A DNA stretch of 6,130 nt from JAJKIP01 sp040509055 (GTDB lineage Bacteria; Bacteroidota; Bacteroidia; Chitinophagales; Chitinophagaceae), in assembly GCA_040509055.1 (NCBI GenBank), contig JBEVLT010000426.1, positions 1-6,130 of the forward strand, read 5' to 3'. Position numbers and translations under genes: made by a program. The first letter of the stretch is position 1. Every line of letters begins with the position of its first letter. This document shows, one piece after another, positions 1 to 5,928 of the stretch. The notes beneath the pieces were generated by a model. The model made no database searches, was not told where the DNA came from, and saw only the letters and a list, made by a program, of their open reading frames with translations.

Positions 1-1
1 G

Positions 2-1258
2 ATCCGGTACAAAGACCTTGCGCCCTGGTATGATCACGTCGAAAGTTTTGCCGGCATCAGCGGGTCTGCGGAAGGCCTGCCTCATTTGCCCGATGGCCGG
101 TTCCTGCCCCCGTTCGAACTGAACTGCGTGGAAAAAGATGTAGCGGCAAGGATCAAAGAAAAGTACAGGGGCCAGCGGCACCTTTTTATCGGGAGGACAG
201 CCAACCTGACTGCTCCCCTGCCGGCCCGTACTCAATGCCAGCATCGTGACCGTTGCTGGGAAGGATGCCCTTTCGGCGGCTATTTCAGCACACAATCCTC
301 CACCCTGCCGGCCGCAAAAGCCACGGGCAATTTAACGGTCCGGCCCTTTTCCATCGTCACAAGGATCCTTTACGACAAAGACAGGCAGAAAGCAACAGGC
401 GTAGAGGTGCTCGATGCCGAAACCAATCAGACATATGTGTATTCATCGCGTATCGTCTTCCTCAATGCCTCGGCCATGAACTCGGCCTGGGTGCTGTTCA
501 ACTCGGCTACGGATGTATGGCCGGGAGGATTGGGCAGCAGCAGCGGTGAGCTGGGCCACAATATCATGGACCATCATTATAATCTTGGCGCCAGCGGCAT
601 CGTCGACGGCTTCGATGACAAATATTACTTCGGCCGCCGGCCTACCGGTTTTTATATTCCGCGGTTTGTCAACCTCAACGGCGACAAAAGGGATTACCTG
701 CGCGGGTTTGGCTACCAGGGCGCCGCCAGCCGCGAGAAGTGGACCCGGGAGATTGCTGAAATGAGCATTGGCGGAGCCTATAAAGATGCATTGGCAGAGC
801 CGGGCTCCTGGCGGATTGGTGCTACAGGATTTGGCGAGGTATTGCCCTATCATGAGAACAGGACCTTCCTCGATAAGGATACCAAAGATAAATGGGGACT
901 ACCGGTGCTGGCCATGGACGCTGAGCTGAAAGAAAATGAAATGAAAATGCGGGAGGATATCAAGCTGGAGCTGAAAGCCATGCTCGAAGCAGGCGGCGCC
1001 GGGAATGTGAACCTCTACGACAGCGGTCACAGCATGGGCCATGGCATTCACGAAATGGGAACAGCGCGGATGGGGCACGACAGGAAGACATCTGTGCTCA
1101 ACAAATGGAACCAGGTATGGGATGCGCCCAATGTGTTTGTTACCGATGGGGCCTGCATGGTATCATCGGCCTGTCAAAACCCGTCGCTGACCTATATGGC
1201 GCTCACGGCAAGGGCCGCTGGCCATGCAGTGGAAGAATTGAAGAAAGGGAATTTATAG
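2..1258 (+). CDS. GMC-family FAD-dependent oxidoreductase, C-terminal part (5' end outside window)
   Basis: The reading frame is open from base 2, so the gene starts upstream; 418 residues remain and the N-terminal FAD-binding Rossmann motif is not in the window. The C-terminal GMC domain is clear: HEMGTARMG with its His at fragment residue 350, and CQNPSLT with its Asn at residue 393. These form the usual His/Asn catalytic pair that takes the proton as a sugar or alcohol hydroxyl is oxidised and FAD reduced. Three cysteines (residues 79, 85 and 89) form C-x5-C-x3-C. This spacing matches what I recall for the 3Fe-4S ligands in the catalytic subunit of bacterial FAD-glucose dehydrogenase. The next gene encodes a subunit 3-type partner, which supports a membrane-linked sugar dehydrogenase that passes electrons to a cytochrome or quinone. 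The substrate cannot be read from the sequence. Family assignment is very sure; the cluster and electron acceptor are inference. Confidence 0.95.
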   Translation: MRYKDLAPWYDHVESFAGISGSAEGLPHLPDGRFLPPFELNCVEKDVAARIKEKYRGQRHLFIGRTANLTAPLPARTQCQHRDRCWEGCPFGGYFSTQSSTLPAAKATGNLTVRPFSIVTRILYDKDRQKATGVEVLDAETNQTYVYSSRIVFLNASAMNSAWVLFNSATDVWPGGLGSSSGELGHNIMDHHYNLGASGIVDGFDDKYYFGRRPTGFYIPRFVNLNGDKRDYLRGFGYQGAASREKWTREIAEMSIGGAYKDALAEPGSWRIGATGFGEVLPYHENRTFLDKDTKDKWGLPVLAMDAELKENEMKMREDIKLELKAMLEAGGAGNVNLYDSGHSMGHGIHEMGTARMGHDRKTSVLNKWNQVWDAPNVFVTDGACMVSSACQNPSLTYMALTARAAGHAVEELKKGNL

Positions 1259-1275
1259 TACGCGGTTTATGTCGC

Positions 1276-1337
1276 ACTCCGGCAAGCTCATCAGTGTGAC
1301 AAAAGACTACAGGCTGTCATACTGAGCTTGCCGAAGG
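1276..1337. repeat. REP-like imperfect palindrome between GMC gene and subunit 3 gene
   Basis: Bases 1280-1290 pair perfectly with 1323-1333 (11 bp, arms CGGCAAGCTCA and TGAGCTTGCCG). After a 3-base bulge (1291-1293), bases 1294-1301 pair with 1315-1322 (8 bp including one G-U), leaving a 13-base loop. Each arm read outward carries a version of GTCAyACTG..AGCTTGCCG. From memory this resembles the dispersed intergenic repeats of the GTCATnCTGAGCnnnnCGAAG kind in many bacterial genomes; I could not search for copies. It lies 22 bases after the GMC stop and 30 bases before the next ATG. It is not followed by a T-run, so it is not a typical terminator. It may stabilise or partly attenuate the transcript. 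Confidence 0.8.
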
Positions 1338-1366
1338 ATAGCCAGCATGCGGAACAAAACAACGCT

Positions 1367-1930
1367 ATGGAAAGAAGAGAACTTTTAAAACTGATCGCTG
1401 TACTCACCGGGGCTTCGTTCATCGGCGGCCAAAGCCTGCTGACGGGTTGCCAGCCTGCAGACACCGGTGCAGCTATCACGTTTACCGGCAGCGATCTGTC
1501 TTTTCTGAATGAAGTCGGTGAAACCATTTTACCCGCAACGGCTACCCCCGGGGCGAAAGCTGCCAACGTAAGCAGCACGATGCAAACCATTGTCACCAGC
1601 TGCTACAACCCGGCTGAGCGATCCGTTTTTGCTACCAGCCGCCGGCAACTGGATGAAGCCAGCCATAAAAAATTCAACTCCACCTTCCTCAAGGCTACAC
1701 CGCAACAGCGGGAAGAGCTATTGAAAGAAATTGACCAGGAGGCCAGGACCTGGCAAAAAAATAAAAAGAAGGGCGAGCCCAATCATTATTTTACCATGCT
1801 CAAGCAATTGACCCTGCTTGGCTACTTCACATCAGAAGTGGGATGCAAACAGGCAATGCGGTATGTGCCTGTTCCGCAACGGTATGACGGCAACCTGCCT
1901 TATAAAAAAGGAGACAAAGCTTACGTTTGA
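1367..1930 (+). CDS. gluconate 2-dehydrogenase subunit 3 family lipoprotein, Tat-exported
   Basis: This 187-residue protein is the small partner of GMC-type periplasmic dehydrogenases. In characterised relatives (gamma subunit of FAD-glucose dehydrogenase, subunit 3 of gluconate dehydrogenase) it helps the catalytic subunit mature and carries it through the Tat system. The N-terminus has the twin arginine (ERRELLK, residues 2-8), a hydrophobic stretch (9-26) and a lipobox LTGC with Cys28, so it should be a membrane-anchored lipoprotein. The region FLNEVGETILPATATPG and the C-terminal block LLGYFTSEVGC followed by VPVPQRYDGNLPY are typical of the family. I chose the ATG at 1367 because it places the RR motif at the extreme N-terminus. 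An upstream in-frame TTG at 1328 lies inside the palindrome and would add 13 non-conserved residues. It is 26 bases upstream of the next gene, probably in one operon. Family assignment is confident; the partner is inferred from adjacency. Confidence 0.9.
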   Translation: MERRELLKLIAVLTGASFIGGQSLLTGCQPADTGAAITFTGSDLSFLNEVGETILPATATPGAKAANVSSTMQTIVTSCYNPAERSVFATSRRQLDEASHKKFNSTFLKATPQQREELLKEIDQEARTWQKNKKKGEPNHYFTMLKQLTLLGYFTSEVGCKQAMRYVPVPQRYDGNLPYKKGDKAYV

Positions 1931-1956
1931 TATTTATTCCAAATAAAAAAACCGAT

Positions 1957-2871
1957 ATGAGCAACTTTAAAAGAAGAGATTTCTTAAAATTAGGCACCGG
2001 GCTGCTGGGCGGCTTCGCTATCGGCGCTATGGCTTGCAACAACAATGCAGACAACAAATCGCCCGGCGCCGACACGACAGGCAAGGCCGGCCCGGGTGCA
2101 GCTGCCCTGGCAGCTTTCGGACTGCAGCTCTATACCCTGCGCGACGATTTTCCCAAAGATCCCAAAGGCGTGCTGAAGCAGGTAGCCGGGATGGGCTATA
2201 CACAGGTGGAAGGATACGAAGGACCGCAGGGTATTTTCTGGGGCATGTCCAACACCGATTTTAAAAAGTATACCGATGAGCTGGGCATCAGCATGGTATC
2301 CAGCCACTGCGATATCAGCAAGGACTTTGAGAAGAAAGCCGCCGAAGCAGCCGCCATCGGCATGCAATACCTGATGTGCCCCTGGAAAGGCCCGCAAAAA
2401 TCCATCGACGATTTCAAACGTTTCGCCGACGAGTTCAATGCCAAAGGCGAGATCTGCAAAAAAGCCGGCCTCCGGTTTGCCTATCACAACCACGATTATT
2501 CCTTTAAAACGATCGACGGGCAGCTGCCGCAGGAAGTGATGATGGCCAATACCGATCCTGCCCTGGTGGATTTTGAAATGGACATTTACTGGGTGGTAAC
2601 GGCCGGCGCCGACCCCGAAGCCTGGCTGAAAAAATACCCCAACCGCTTCCGCTCCTGCCATATCAAAGACCGCAGCAAAACACCGGTGGCAGATGAGGGC
2701 AAAAACTCCTGCGACCTGGGAACAGGAACGATCGATTTTGCGAAGATCTTAAAAACGGCCCGGGATAACGGTATGCAGTACTATATCGTGGAGCAGGAAG
2801 CTTACCCCAACGGCACACCGCTGGAAGCGGTAAAAGTTGACGCTGCCTACATGAAGGCCCTGAAGTTTTAA
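1957..2871 (+). CDS. Tat-exported sugar phosphate isomerase/epimerase-like TIM-barrel protein
   Basis: This 304-residue protein belongs to the xylose isomerase-like / AP endonuclease 2 TIM-barrel superfamily. The N-terminus has a Tat motif (KRRDFLK, residues 5-11), a glycine-rich hydrophobic segment and AMAC with Cys27, a slightly off-consensus lipobox. A low-complexity linker follows (28-50), then the barrel from GLQLYTLRDDF (55-65). Likely divalent-metal and substrate residues are Glu85 (VEGYEG), His117 (SSHCD), His177 and His179 (AYHNHDYSF), Asp209 (FEMDIYW), His235 (CHIKDR) and Glu279 (VEQEAYP). The ATG at 1957 puts the twin Arg at residues 6-7; a TTG at 1927 overlaps the previous stop and is unlikely. 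Being exported argues against a sugar phosphate substrate, despite the family name. Beside a GMC dehydrogenase it may isomerise, epimerise or cleave an oxidised (keto) sugar or glycoside. The fold is sure; the reaction is unknown. Confidence 0.9.
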   Translation: MSNFKRRDFLKLGTGLLGGFAIGAMACNNNADNKSPGADTTGKAGPGAAALAAFGLQLYTLRDDFPKDPKGVLKQVAGMGYTQVEGYEGPQGIFWGMSNTDFKKYTDELGISMVSSHCDISKDFEKKAAEAAAIGMQYLMCPWKGPQKSIDDFKRFADEFNAKGEICKKAGLRFAYHNHDYSFKTIDGQLPQEVMMANTDPALVDFEMDIYWVVTAGADPEAWLKKYPNRFRSCHIKDRSKTPVADEGKNSCDLGTGTIDFAKILKTARDNGMQYYIVEQEAYPNGTPLEAVKVDAAYMKALKF

Positions 2872-3287
2872 GAGCGGCGGGCGCCGACGATGCGGATAAA
2901 ATCCCGGCGCCGGATGTAATAATACGCCAGGAACCAGGCGATCGGCACGAAGCTTAGCAGCTTTAGGATAAAGATACCGGTGAGGAACCCCAGCAGGTAA
3001 AAGATAGCCAGCAACAGCGAGCCGGCCAGCAGCTGCCTGTCGTCGATAGCGCATACCACGTCGAAATGAAAATACGATGGCTGCTGAAACGTAAGGGTTA
3101 GCGGCCTTGTAAAATGGAACCCATCGGTCACCACTACCTGGGGCTGTTGCCTCTCCACAGGAATGACCACGGGCTCCGTGCCGGCCAGCGGGTAAATATG
3201 CCGGCTGTCTACCACCACCCTTAGCTTGAGAAAGCTGAAAAGCACGTGGTTTTTCCGGTTGAAAACGATATAGTAAGACGGGGGCAT
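2868..3287 (-). CDS. small membrane protein of unknown function, two C-terminal helices
   Basis: I do not recognise this 139-residue protein. Residues 1-80 look like a beta-rich soluble domain, with alternating hydrophobic strands such as YYIVFNRKN, LKLRVVVDSRHIY, PVVIPVE and QVVVTDGF. This resembles the short beta-sandwich or PEGA-like domains in Bacteroidota hypothetical proteins, but the link is weak. Residues 86-108 and 110-125 are strongly hydrophobic and probably form two membrane helices or a hairpin, followed by the basic tail YYYIRRRDFIRI. The ATG at 3287 is preferred over a TTG directly before it. There is no Shine-Dalgarno. The gene lies 95 bases downstream of tpiA on the same strand and could be read through from it. 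Its stop overlaps the stop of the + strand gene. A 189-residue antisense-type frame (2749-3318) in the same region is Arg/Pro/Ala-rich and was discarded. Confidence 0.75.
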   Translation of the reverse strand: MPPSYYIVFNRKNHVLFSFLKLRVVVDSRHIYPLAGTEPVVIPVERQQPQVVVTDGFHFTRPLTLTFQQPSYFHFDVVCAIDDRQLLAGSLLLAIFYLLGFLTGIFILKLLSFVPIAWFLAYYYIRRRDFIRIVGARRS

Positions 3288-3343
3288 CAAAGCAGTTGCA
3301 CGGCAATATTTCCTGCACGGGCAGGCGCCTTTCCTGAAAACGG

Positions 3344-3382
3344 AAAAAACCGGCTGTTTCTTATGTCCCCTGTCGAAACGGC
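3344..3382 (-). terminator. possible weak terminator after tpiA
   Basis: Directly after the tpiA stop, bases 3375-3382 pair with 3353-3360: seven of eight pairs with one C/A mismatch and a 14-base loop. Three bases later comes a run of six T on the - strand (3349-3344). The stem is short and the loop long, so termination would be partial at best. Some read-through into the small membrane protein gene is likely, as no separate promoter for it was seen. Confidence 0.3.
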
Positions 3383-4141
3383 TTATTTCAGCGCAGCGAT
3401 GATCTGTATAAAATCTGCGGCCACGAGTGAGGCTCCACCTACCAGCCCGCCATCCACGTCGGGACAGCCGAACAGTTCTTTTGCATTACCAGCCTTTACG
3501 CTGCCGCCGTATAGGATTGAAACTTCGTTTGCCGTTTCTTCGCCATATTGCGTGGCCAGCACAGACCGCAGCCAGGCATGCATTTCCTGCGCCTGTTCAG
3601 TGGTGGCAGTTTTGCCGGTACCGATGGCCCAGATGGGTTCATAAGCGATGACAATACCTTTTATTTTTTCCGCAGGCAGGTGAAAAAGCGACTCTTTCAG
3701 TTGCTCCGCCACGAATTCGTTTTGCGTACCGGCCTCCCGGATGGCCAGCGCTTCGCCGCAGCAAAACAAGGGGGTGATACCGGCTTCCAGGCACAGGTTC
3801 ACCTTATCGGCCAGCACAGCATTGGTTTCCCCAAAGTATTCTCTTCTTTCGCTATGGCCGATAACGCAATAGCCGATCCCGATGGATTGAAGCATCTCTA
3901 CCGATACTTCGCCCGTATAAGCACCGGATTTTTTATGATAGCAGTTCTGCGCAGCAGCATGGTATCCTTTTGCCTCCAGCTTTGCTTTTGCCATCGGCAG
4001 GTAAGGATAAGGCACGGCAAAGATCGCCTGCTGGTGACCGGACAGTGCCGGGGCAGCTTCGAGTATGGTATCGAGTAATTCTTTTCCCTGCTGGTAACCC
4101 AGGTTCATCTTCCAGTTGGCGGCTGCGATCTGTGTTCTCAT
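3383..4141 (-). CDS. tpiA: triose-phosphate isomerase
   Basis: TpiA interconverts dihydroxyacetone phosphate and glyceraldehyde 3-phosphate in glycolysis and gluconeogenesis in the cytoplasm. At 252 residues the protein is full length. The catalytic set is complete: Asn9 and Lys11 in NWKMN, His96 in GHSERR and Glu168 in AYEPIWAIGTGKTAT, the last also containing the mobile loop 6. The phosphate-binding segments YGGSVK (211-216) and GGLVGGASL (231-239) are present. The start ATG at 4141 gives the canonical short N-terminus before NWK. The gap to the GlmU-like gene upstream is 18 bases, too short for an independent promoter, so the two are co-transcribed. The leader is A-rich without a Shine-Dalgarno. 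Confidence 0.98.
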   Translation of the reverse strand: MRTQIAAANWKMNLGYQQGKELLDTILEAAPALSGHQQAIFAVPYPYLPMAKAKLEAKGYHAAAQNCYHKKSGAYTGEVSVEMLQSIGIGYCVIGHSERREYFGETNAVLADKVNLCLEAGITPLFCCGEALAIREAGTQNEFVAEQLKESLFHLPAEKIKGIVIAYEPIWAIGTGKTATTEQAQEMHAWLRSVLATQYGEETANEVSILYGGSVKAGNAKELFGCPDVDGGLVGGASLVAADFIQIIAALK

Positions 4142-4159
4142 TCTTGGTTGGCTTTTTTT

Positions 4160-5338
4160 TTAAAAGTGGGCAAAAATATATTTTAAAATACTCTTTTCAT
4201 TATCCGATACCGCCCGGCCCTTCAGCTTTTTCCATTCCCCGATATCCCGGATGGCTTTGTCGTACTCATACCGGGCTACCCCTTCGCTGCCCCAGGCAAA
4301 GCTGGGAATGTATTTGGGCGTGAGCCCGGCGCCGAATACATTGCAGCAGGCGCCGATCACCGTGCCGGTATTGATAGCCGTATTGATGGAAGTACGTGAA
4401 TAATCGCCCATCAGCACGCCGCATTTCGTACCGGCGCTGACCTGGCCGTGCGGTGTCCATACCCGCACGTCGCCGGCATTGTTCTTTATATTGGAATTGC
4501 TGGTACCGGCCCCCATGTTGCACCACTCCCCGATCACCGAGTCGCCAAGGTAGCCGTCATGCGCCTTGTTGGAATACCCGAACAGTACAGAATGCTTGAT
4601 CTCGCCCCCGGCCACGCAATAGGGACCGATAGTTGTGGCGCCGTACACTTTGGTGCCCATCTTCAGCCGGGCGCCTTCTCCCAGGGCAAAGGGTCCGCGG
4701 ATCAGGCATCCCTCCATGATTTCGGCATCGCGGCCGATATAAATGGGGCCTGCAGAGGCATTGAGCATGCTGTGCTCTACTTTGGCGCCTTTCTCGATAA
4801 AAATAGCTTTGCGGTTGATGACGCGGTTGGAACCGGGTATGGGTCGCGATTTCCTTTTGCGGGTCAGCAGGGCAAAATCGTCGCGGATGGCCTGGTCGTT
4901 GAGCCGGAGAATATCCCAGGGATACCGGATCAGCCCCGGCTCATCCGTTGTCTCGATCGGCCTTGTCACTTTGATGCGGTGCTGCTGGATGATCTCCTTC
5001 CGGCTAAAGCGGAAGATGATGCCTGCCTTACCGCTTACCGAAATAAACTCCCCGTTCTTCAGCTGCTTTATGGCCTTCACCAGTTTCGGGTCCGGCAGCA
5101 CGTTGCCATGTATCATAAAGCATGAGCCATCGCCTGCGGCCTCGTCCACATTCACCGAGCGGTCCAGGTCTTTGTAATCGTCTTCGCGGCGGTCGAAGGA
5201 AGGGAGGCCGAGTATTTTTTCCCATTTTTCGCGGATGGTGAGGATGCCCACGCGGATATCCTGGAGTTGCCGGGTAAGGGTAAAGGGAAAGAGGTTTTCC
5301 GGCTGGCAAAATTCTTCTGTAAAAATGATCTTATTCAT
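4160..5338 (-). CDS. GlmU-like sugar nucleotidyltransferase / acetyltransferase (left-handed beta-helix)
   Basis: This 392-residue protein fits the Bacteroidota-type alternative GlmU family: an N-terminal NTP_transf_4-type nucleotidyltransferase domain (about 1-170) and a C-terminal left-handed beta-helix (about 175-350). Its proposed job is to acetylate glucosamine-1-phosphate and uridylylate it to UDP-GlcNAc, the precursor of peptidoglycan and lipid A. Family signatures are FPFTLTRQLQDIRVGILTI and REKW near the N-terminus, and hexapeptide repeats such as YIGRDAEI, MEGCLIRGP and ARLKMGTKVYG. The block AHDGYLGDSVIGEW, then GAGTSNSNIKNN, parallels the acetyltransferase core of classical GlmU; His260 corresponds to the catalytic histidine there. 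The classical glycine-rich N-terminal loop of GlmU is missing, as expected for this family. ATG at 5338 gives a conserved-looking N-terminus. It is the first gene of a pair with tpiA. Family confident; substrate inferred. Confidence 0.9.
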   Translation of the reverse strand: MNKIIFTEEFCQPENLFPFTLTRQLQDIRVGILTIREKWEKILGLPSFDRREDDYKDLDRSVNVDEAAGDGSCFMIHGNVLPDPKLVKAIKQLKNGEFISVSGKAGIIFRFSRKEIIQQHRIKVTRPIETTDEPGLIRYPWDILRLNDQAIRDDFALLTRKRKSRPIPGSNRVINRKAIFIEKGAKVEHSMLNASAGPIYIGRDAEIMEGCLIRGPFALGEGARLKMGTKVYGATTIGPYCVAGGEIKHSVLFGYSNKAHDGYLGDSVIGEWCNMGAGTSNSNIKNNAGDVRVWTPHGQVSAGTKCGVLMGDYSRTSINTAINTGTVIGACCNVFGAGLTPKYIPSFAWGSEGVARYEYDKAIRDIGEWKKLKGRAVSDNEKSILKYIFAHF

Positions 5339-5370
5339 CCGGGAATAGCAGCATTATCCTGACCAAAACG

Positions 5371-5394
5371 GAAAGATACTTGAAATAAATCAAG
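5371..5394 (-). promoter_or_regulatory. candidate promoter -7 element and adjoining palindrome, GlmU-like gene
   Basis: On the - strand, TATCTTTC (5378-5371) matches seven of eight positions of the Bacteroidota -7 consensus TAnnTTTG, 32 bases before the ATG. No TTTG lies at the proper distance upstream, so the promoter is weakly supported. Immediately upstream is a small perfect palindrome, CTTGA-AATAAA-TCAAG (5379-5394). It would lie between the two promoter elements, where a repressor could bind, or it may be chance. A promoter is needed here because the rpmE2 terminator lies just upstream. Confidence 0.35.
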
Positions 5395-5454
5395 CAGCGT
5401 CAGCAGGGACAAACCCGTTTTGGGAGAGGGAGCGGGTCCATCTCCGCCAGGCAA

Positions 5455-5482
5455 TAAAAAACCTCCTGAGGAATCAGGAGGT
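5455..5482 (-). terminator. rho-independent terminator of rpmE2
   Basis: A perfect 9-bp stem (ACCTCCTGA at 5461-5469 with TCAGGAGGT at 5474-5482) has a four-base loop. On the - strand it is followed directly by a T-run (5461-5456). It lies about 70 bases after the rpmE2 stop and before the GlmU-like gene. On the + strand no T-run follows, so it works in one direction. It separates rpmE2 from the downstream pair. Confidence 0.9.
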
Positions 5483-5551
5483 CGTAAAGTATAGCCATGA
5501 AAAACAAATCTATAATACCTTATTCAGGAATTATCTGTCTAAGCTAAAGAA

Positions 5552-5803
5552 TTATTTTTTCTTTTCGTACTTCTTCTTGAATTTATCGATACGGCCCGCC
5601 GTATCTACCAGTACATTCTTACCGGTGAAGAAGGGGTGCGAAGTGCTGGAAATTTCCAGTTTTACCACGGGGTAGTCGTTACCGTCTTCCCAGGTGATGG
5701 TTTCCTTGGAGTCTGCCGTAGAGCGGCTCAGGAAGGTTTGACCATTACTCATGTCCTTGAAAACGACCAGCCGGTAGTTGGCGGGGTGAATGCCTTGTTT
5801 CAT
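5552..5803 (-). CDS. rpmE2: 50S ribosomal protein L31, type B
   Basis: This 83-residue protein of the large ribosomal subunit matches type B L31 end to end: MKQGIHPANYRLVVFKDMSN at the start, then FLSRSTADSKETI, EISSTSHPFFTG and VDTAGRIDKF, and a Lys-rich tail. It has no cysteine at all, so it is the zinc-independent form. The length is normal and the ATG at 5803 is the obvious start. The leader has AGGCAA six bases before the ATG, only weakly like a Shine-Dalgarno. The gene has its own promoter (boxes at 5897-5928), a leader of about 90 bases with a stable hairpin, and a strong terminator downstream, so it is a single-gene transcript. Confidence 0.98.
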   Translation of the reverse strand: MKQGIHPANYRLVVFKDMSNGQTFLSRSTADSKETITWEDGNDYPVVKLEISSTSHPFFTGKNVLVDTAGRIDKFKKKYEKKK

Positions 5804-5824
5804 AATTGCCTGATTTTAATAGTA

Positions 5825-5848
5825 TTACACCGGCAGACCCGGTTGTAA
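5825..5848 (-). promoter_or_regulatory. hairpin in the rpmE2 5' leader
   Basis: In the rpmE2 leader a stem of 9 bp with one bulged A forms (- strand TTACAACCGG, loop GTCTG, CCGGTGTAA). It ends 21 bases before the ATG. No T-run follows, so it is not a terminator. Several L31 genes in other phyla have structured leaders that bind L31 and repress translation; a similar role here is inference. Confidence 0.5.
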
Positions 5849-5896
5849 ATATCTTTTTAGCTTTTGGCTTCCGCAGAAATTTCCTTTGGAAGGGTG

Positions 5897-5928
5897 CAAA
5901 GGTACGCCGGAACAGCGTTTTATCCAAA
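5897..5928 (-). promoter_or_regulatory. rpmE2: rpmE2 promoter, Bacteroidota type
   Basis: On the - strand, TTTG (5928-5925), a spacer of exactly 20 bases and TACCTTTG (5904-5897) match the -33 TTTG and -7 TAnnTTTG consensus at all defined positions. Transcription should start near 5890, giving a leader of about 90 bases before rpmE2. This is among the strongest evidence for the phylum. Confidence 0.85.

Noticed and set aside
1328..1366. TTG-initiated 13-residue extension of the subunit 3 gene
   Set aside because: It is encoded partly by the palindromic repeat and would push the twin-arginine motif away from the N-terminus.
1990..2661. 223-residue antisense frame inside the isomerase-like gene
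   Set aside because: It is an antisense shadow of a gene with clear family motifs. Its composition is Gly/Phe/Val-rich with no recognisable domain.
2871..2892. GC-rich CGGCG-GG-CGCCG hairpin near the convergent stops as a terminator
   Set aside because: It lies within the coding sequence of the small membrane protein, has a two-base loop and no T-run on either side.
2749..3318. 189-residue - strand frame overlapping the TIM-barrel gene end and the small membrane protein gene
   Set aside because: It is rich in Arg, Pro, Ala and Gly without domain-like pattern and runs antisense into a well supported gene. The competing 139-residue frame has clear strands and membrane helices.
4448..5125. 225-residue + strand frame across the GlmU-like gene
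   Set aside because: It is the antisense of conserved hexapeptide repeats and domain motifs; the long open frame follows from the GC-rich codons of the real gene.
5497..5547. 16-codon + strand ORF with AGGAGGT upstream (5476-5482)
   Set aside because: The Shine-Dalgarno-like sequence is one arm of the rpmE2 terminator, the spacing of 14 bases is long, and this phylum seldom uses such sites.
5745..5927. 60-residue - strand frame overlapping the rpmE2 start and leader
   Set aside because: It overlaps a certain ribosomal protein gene out of frame and covers its leader hairpin and promoter.
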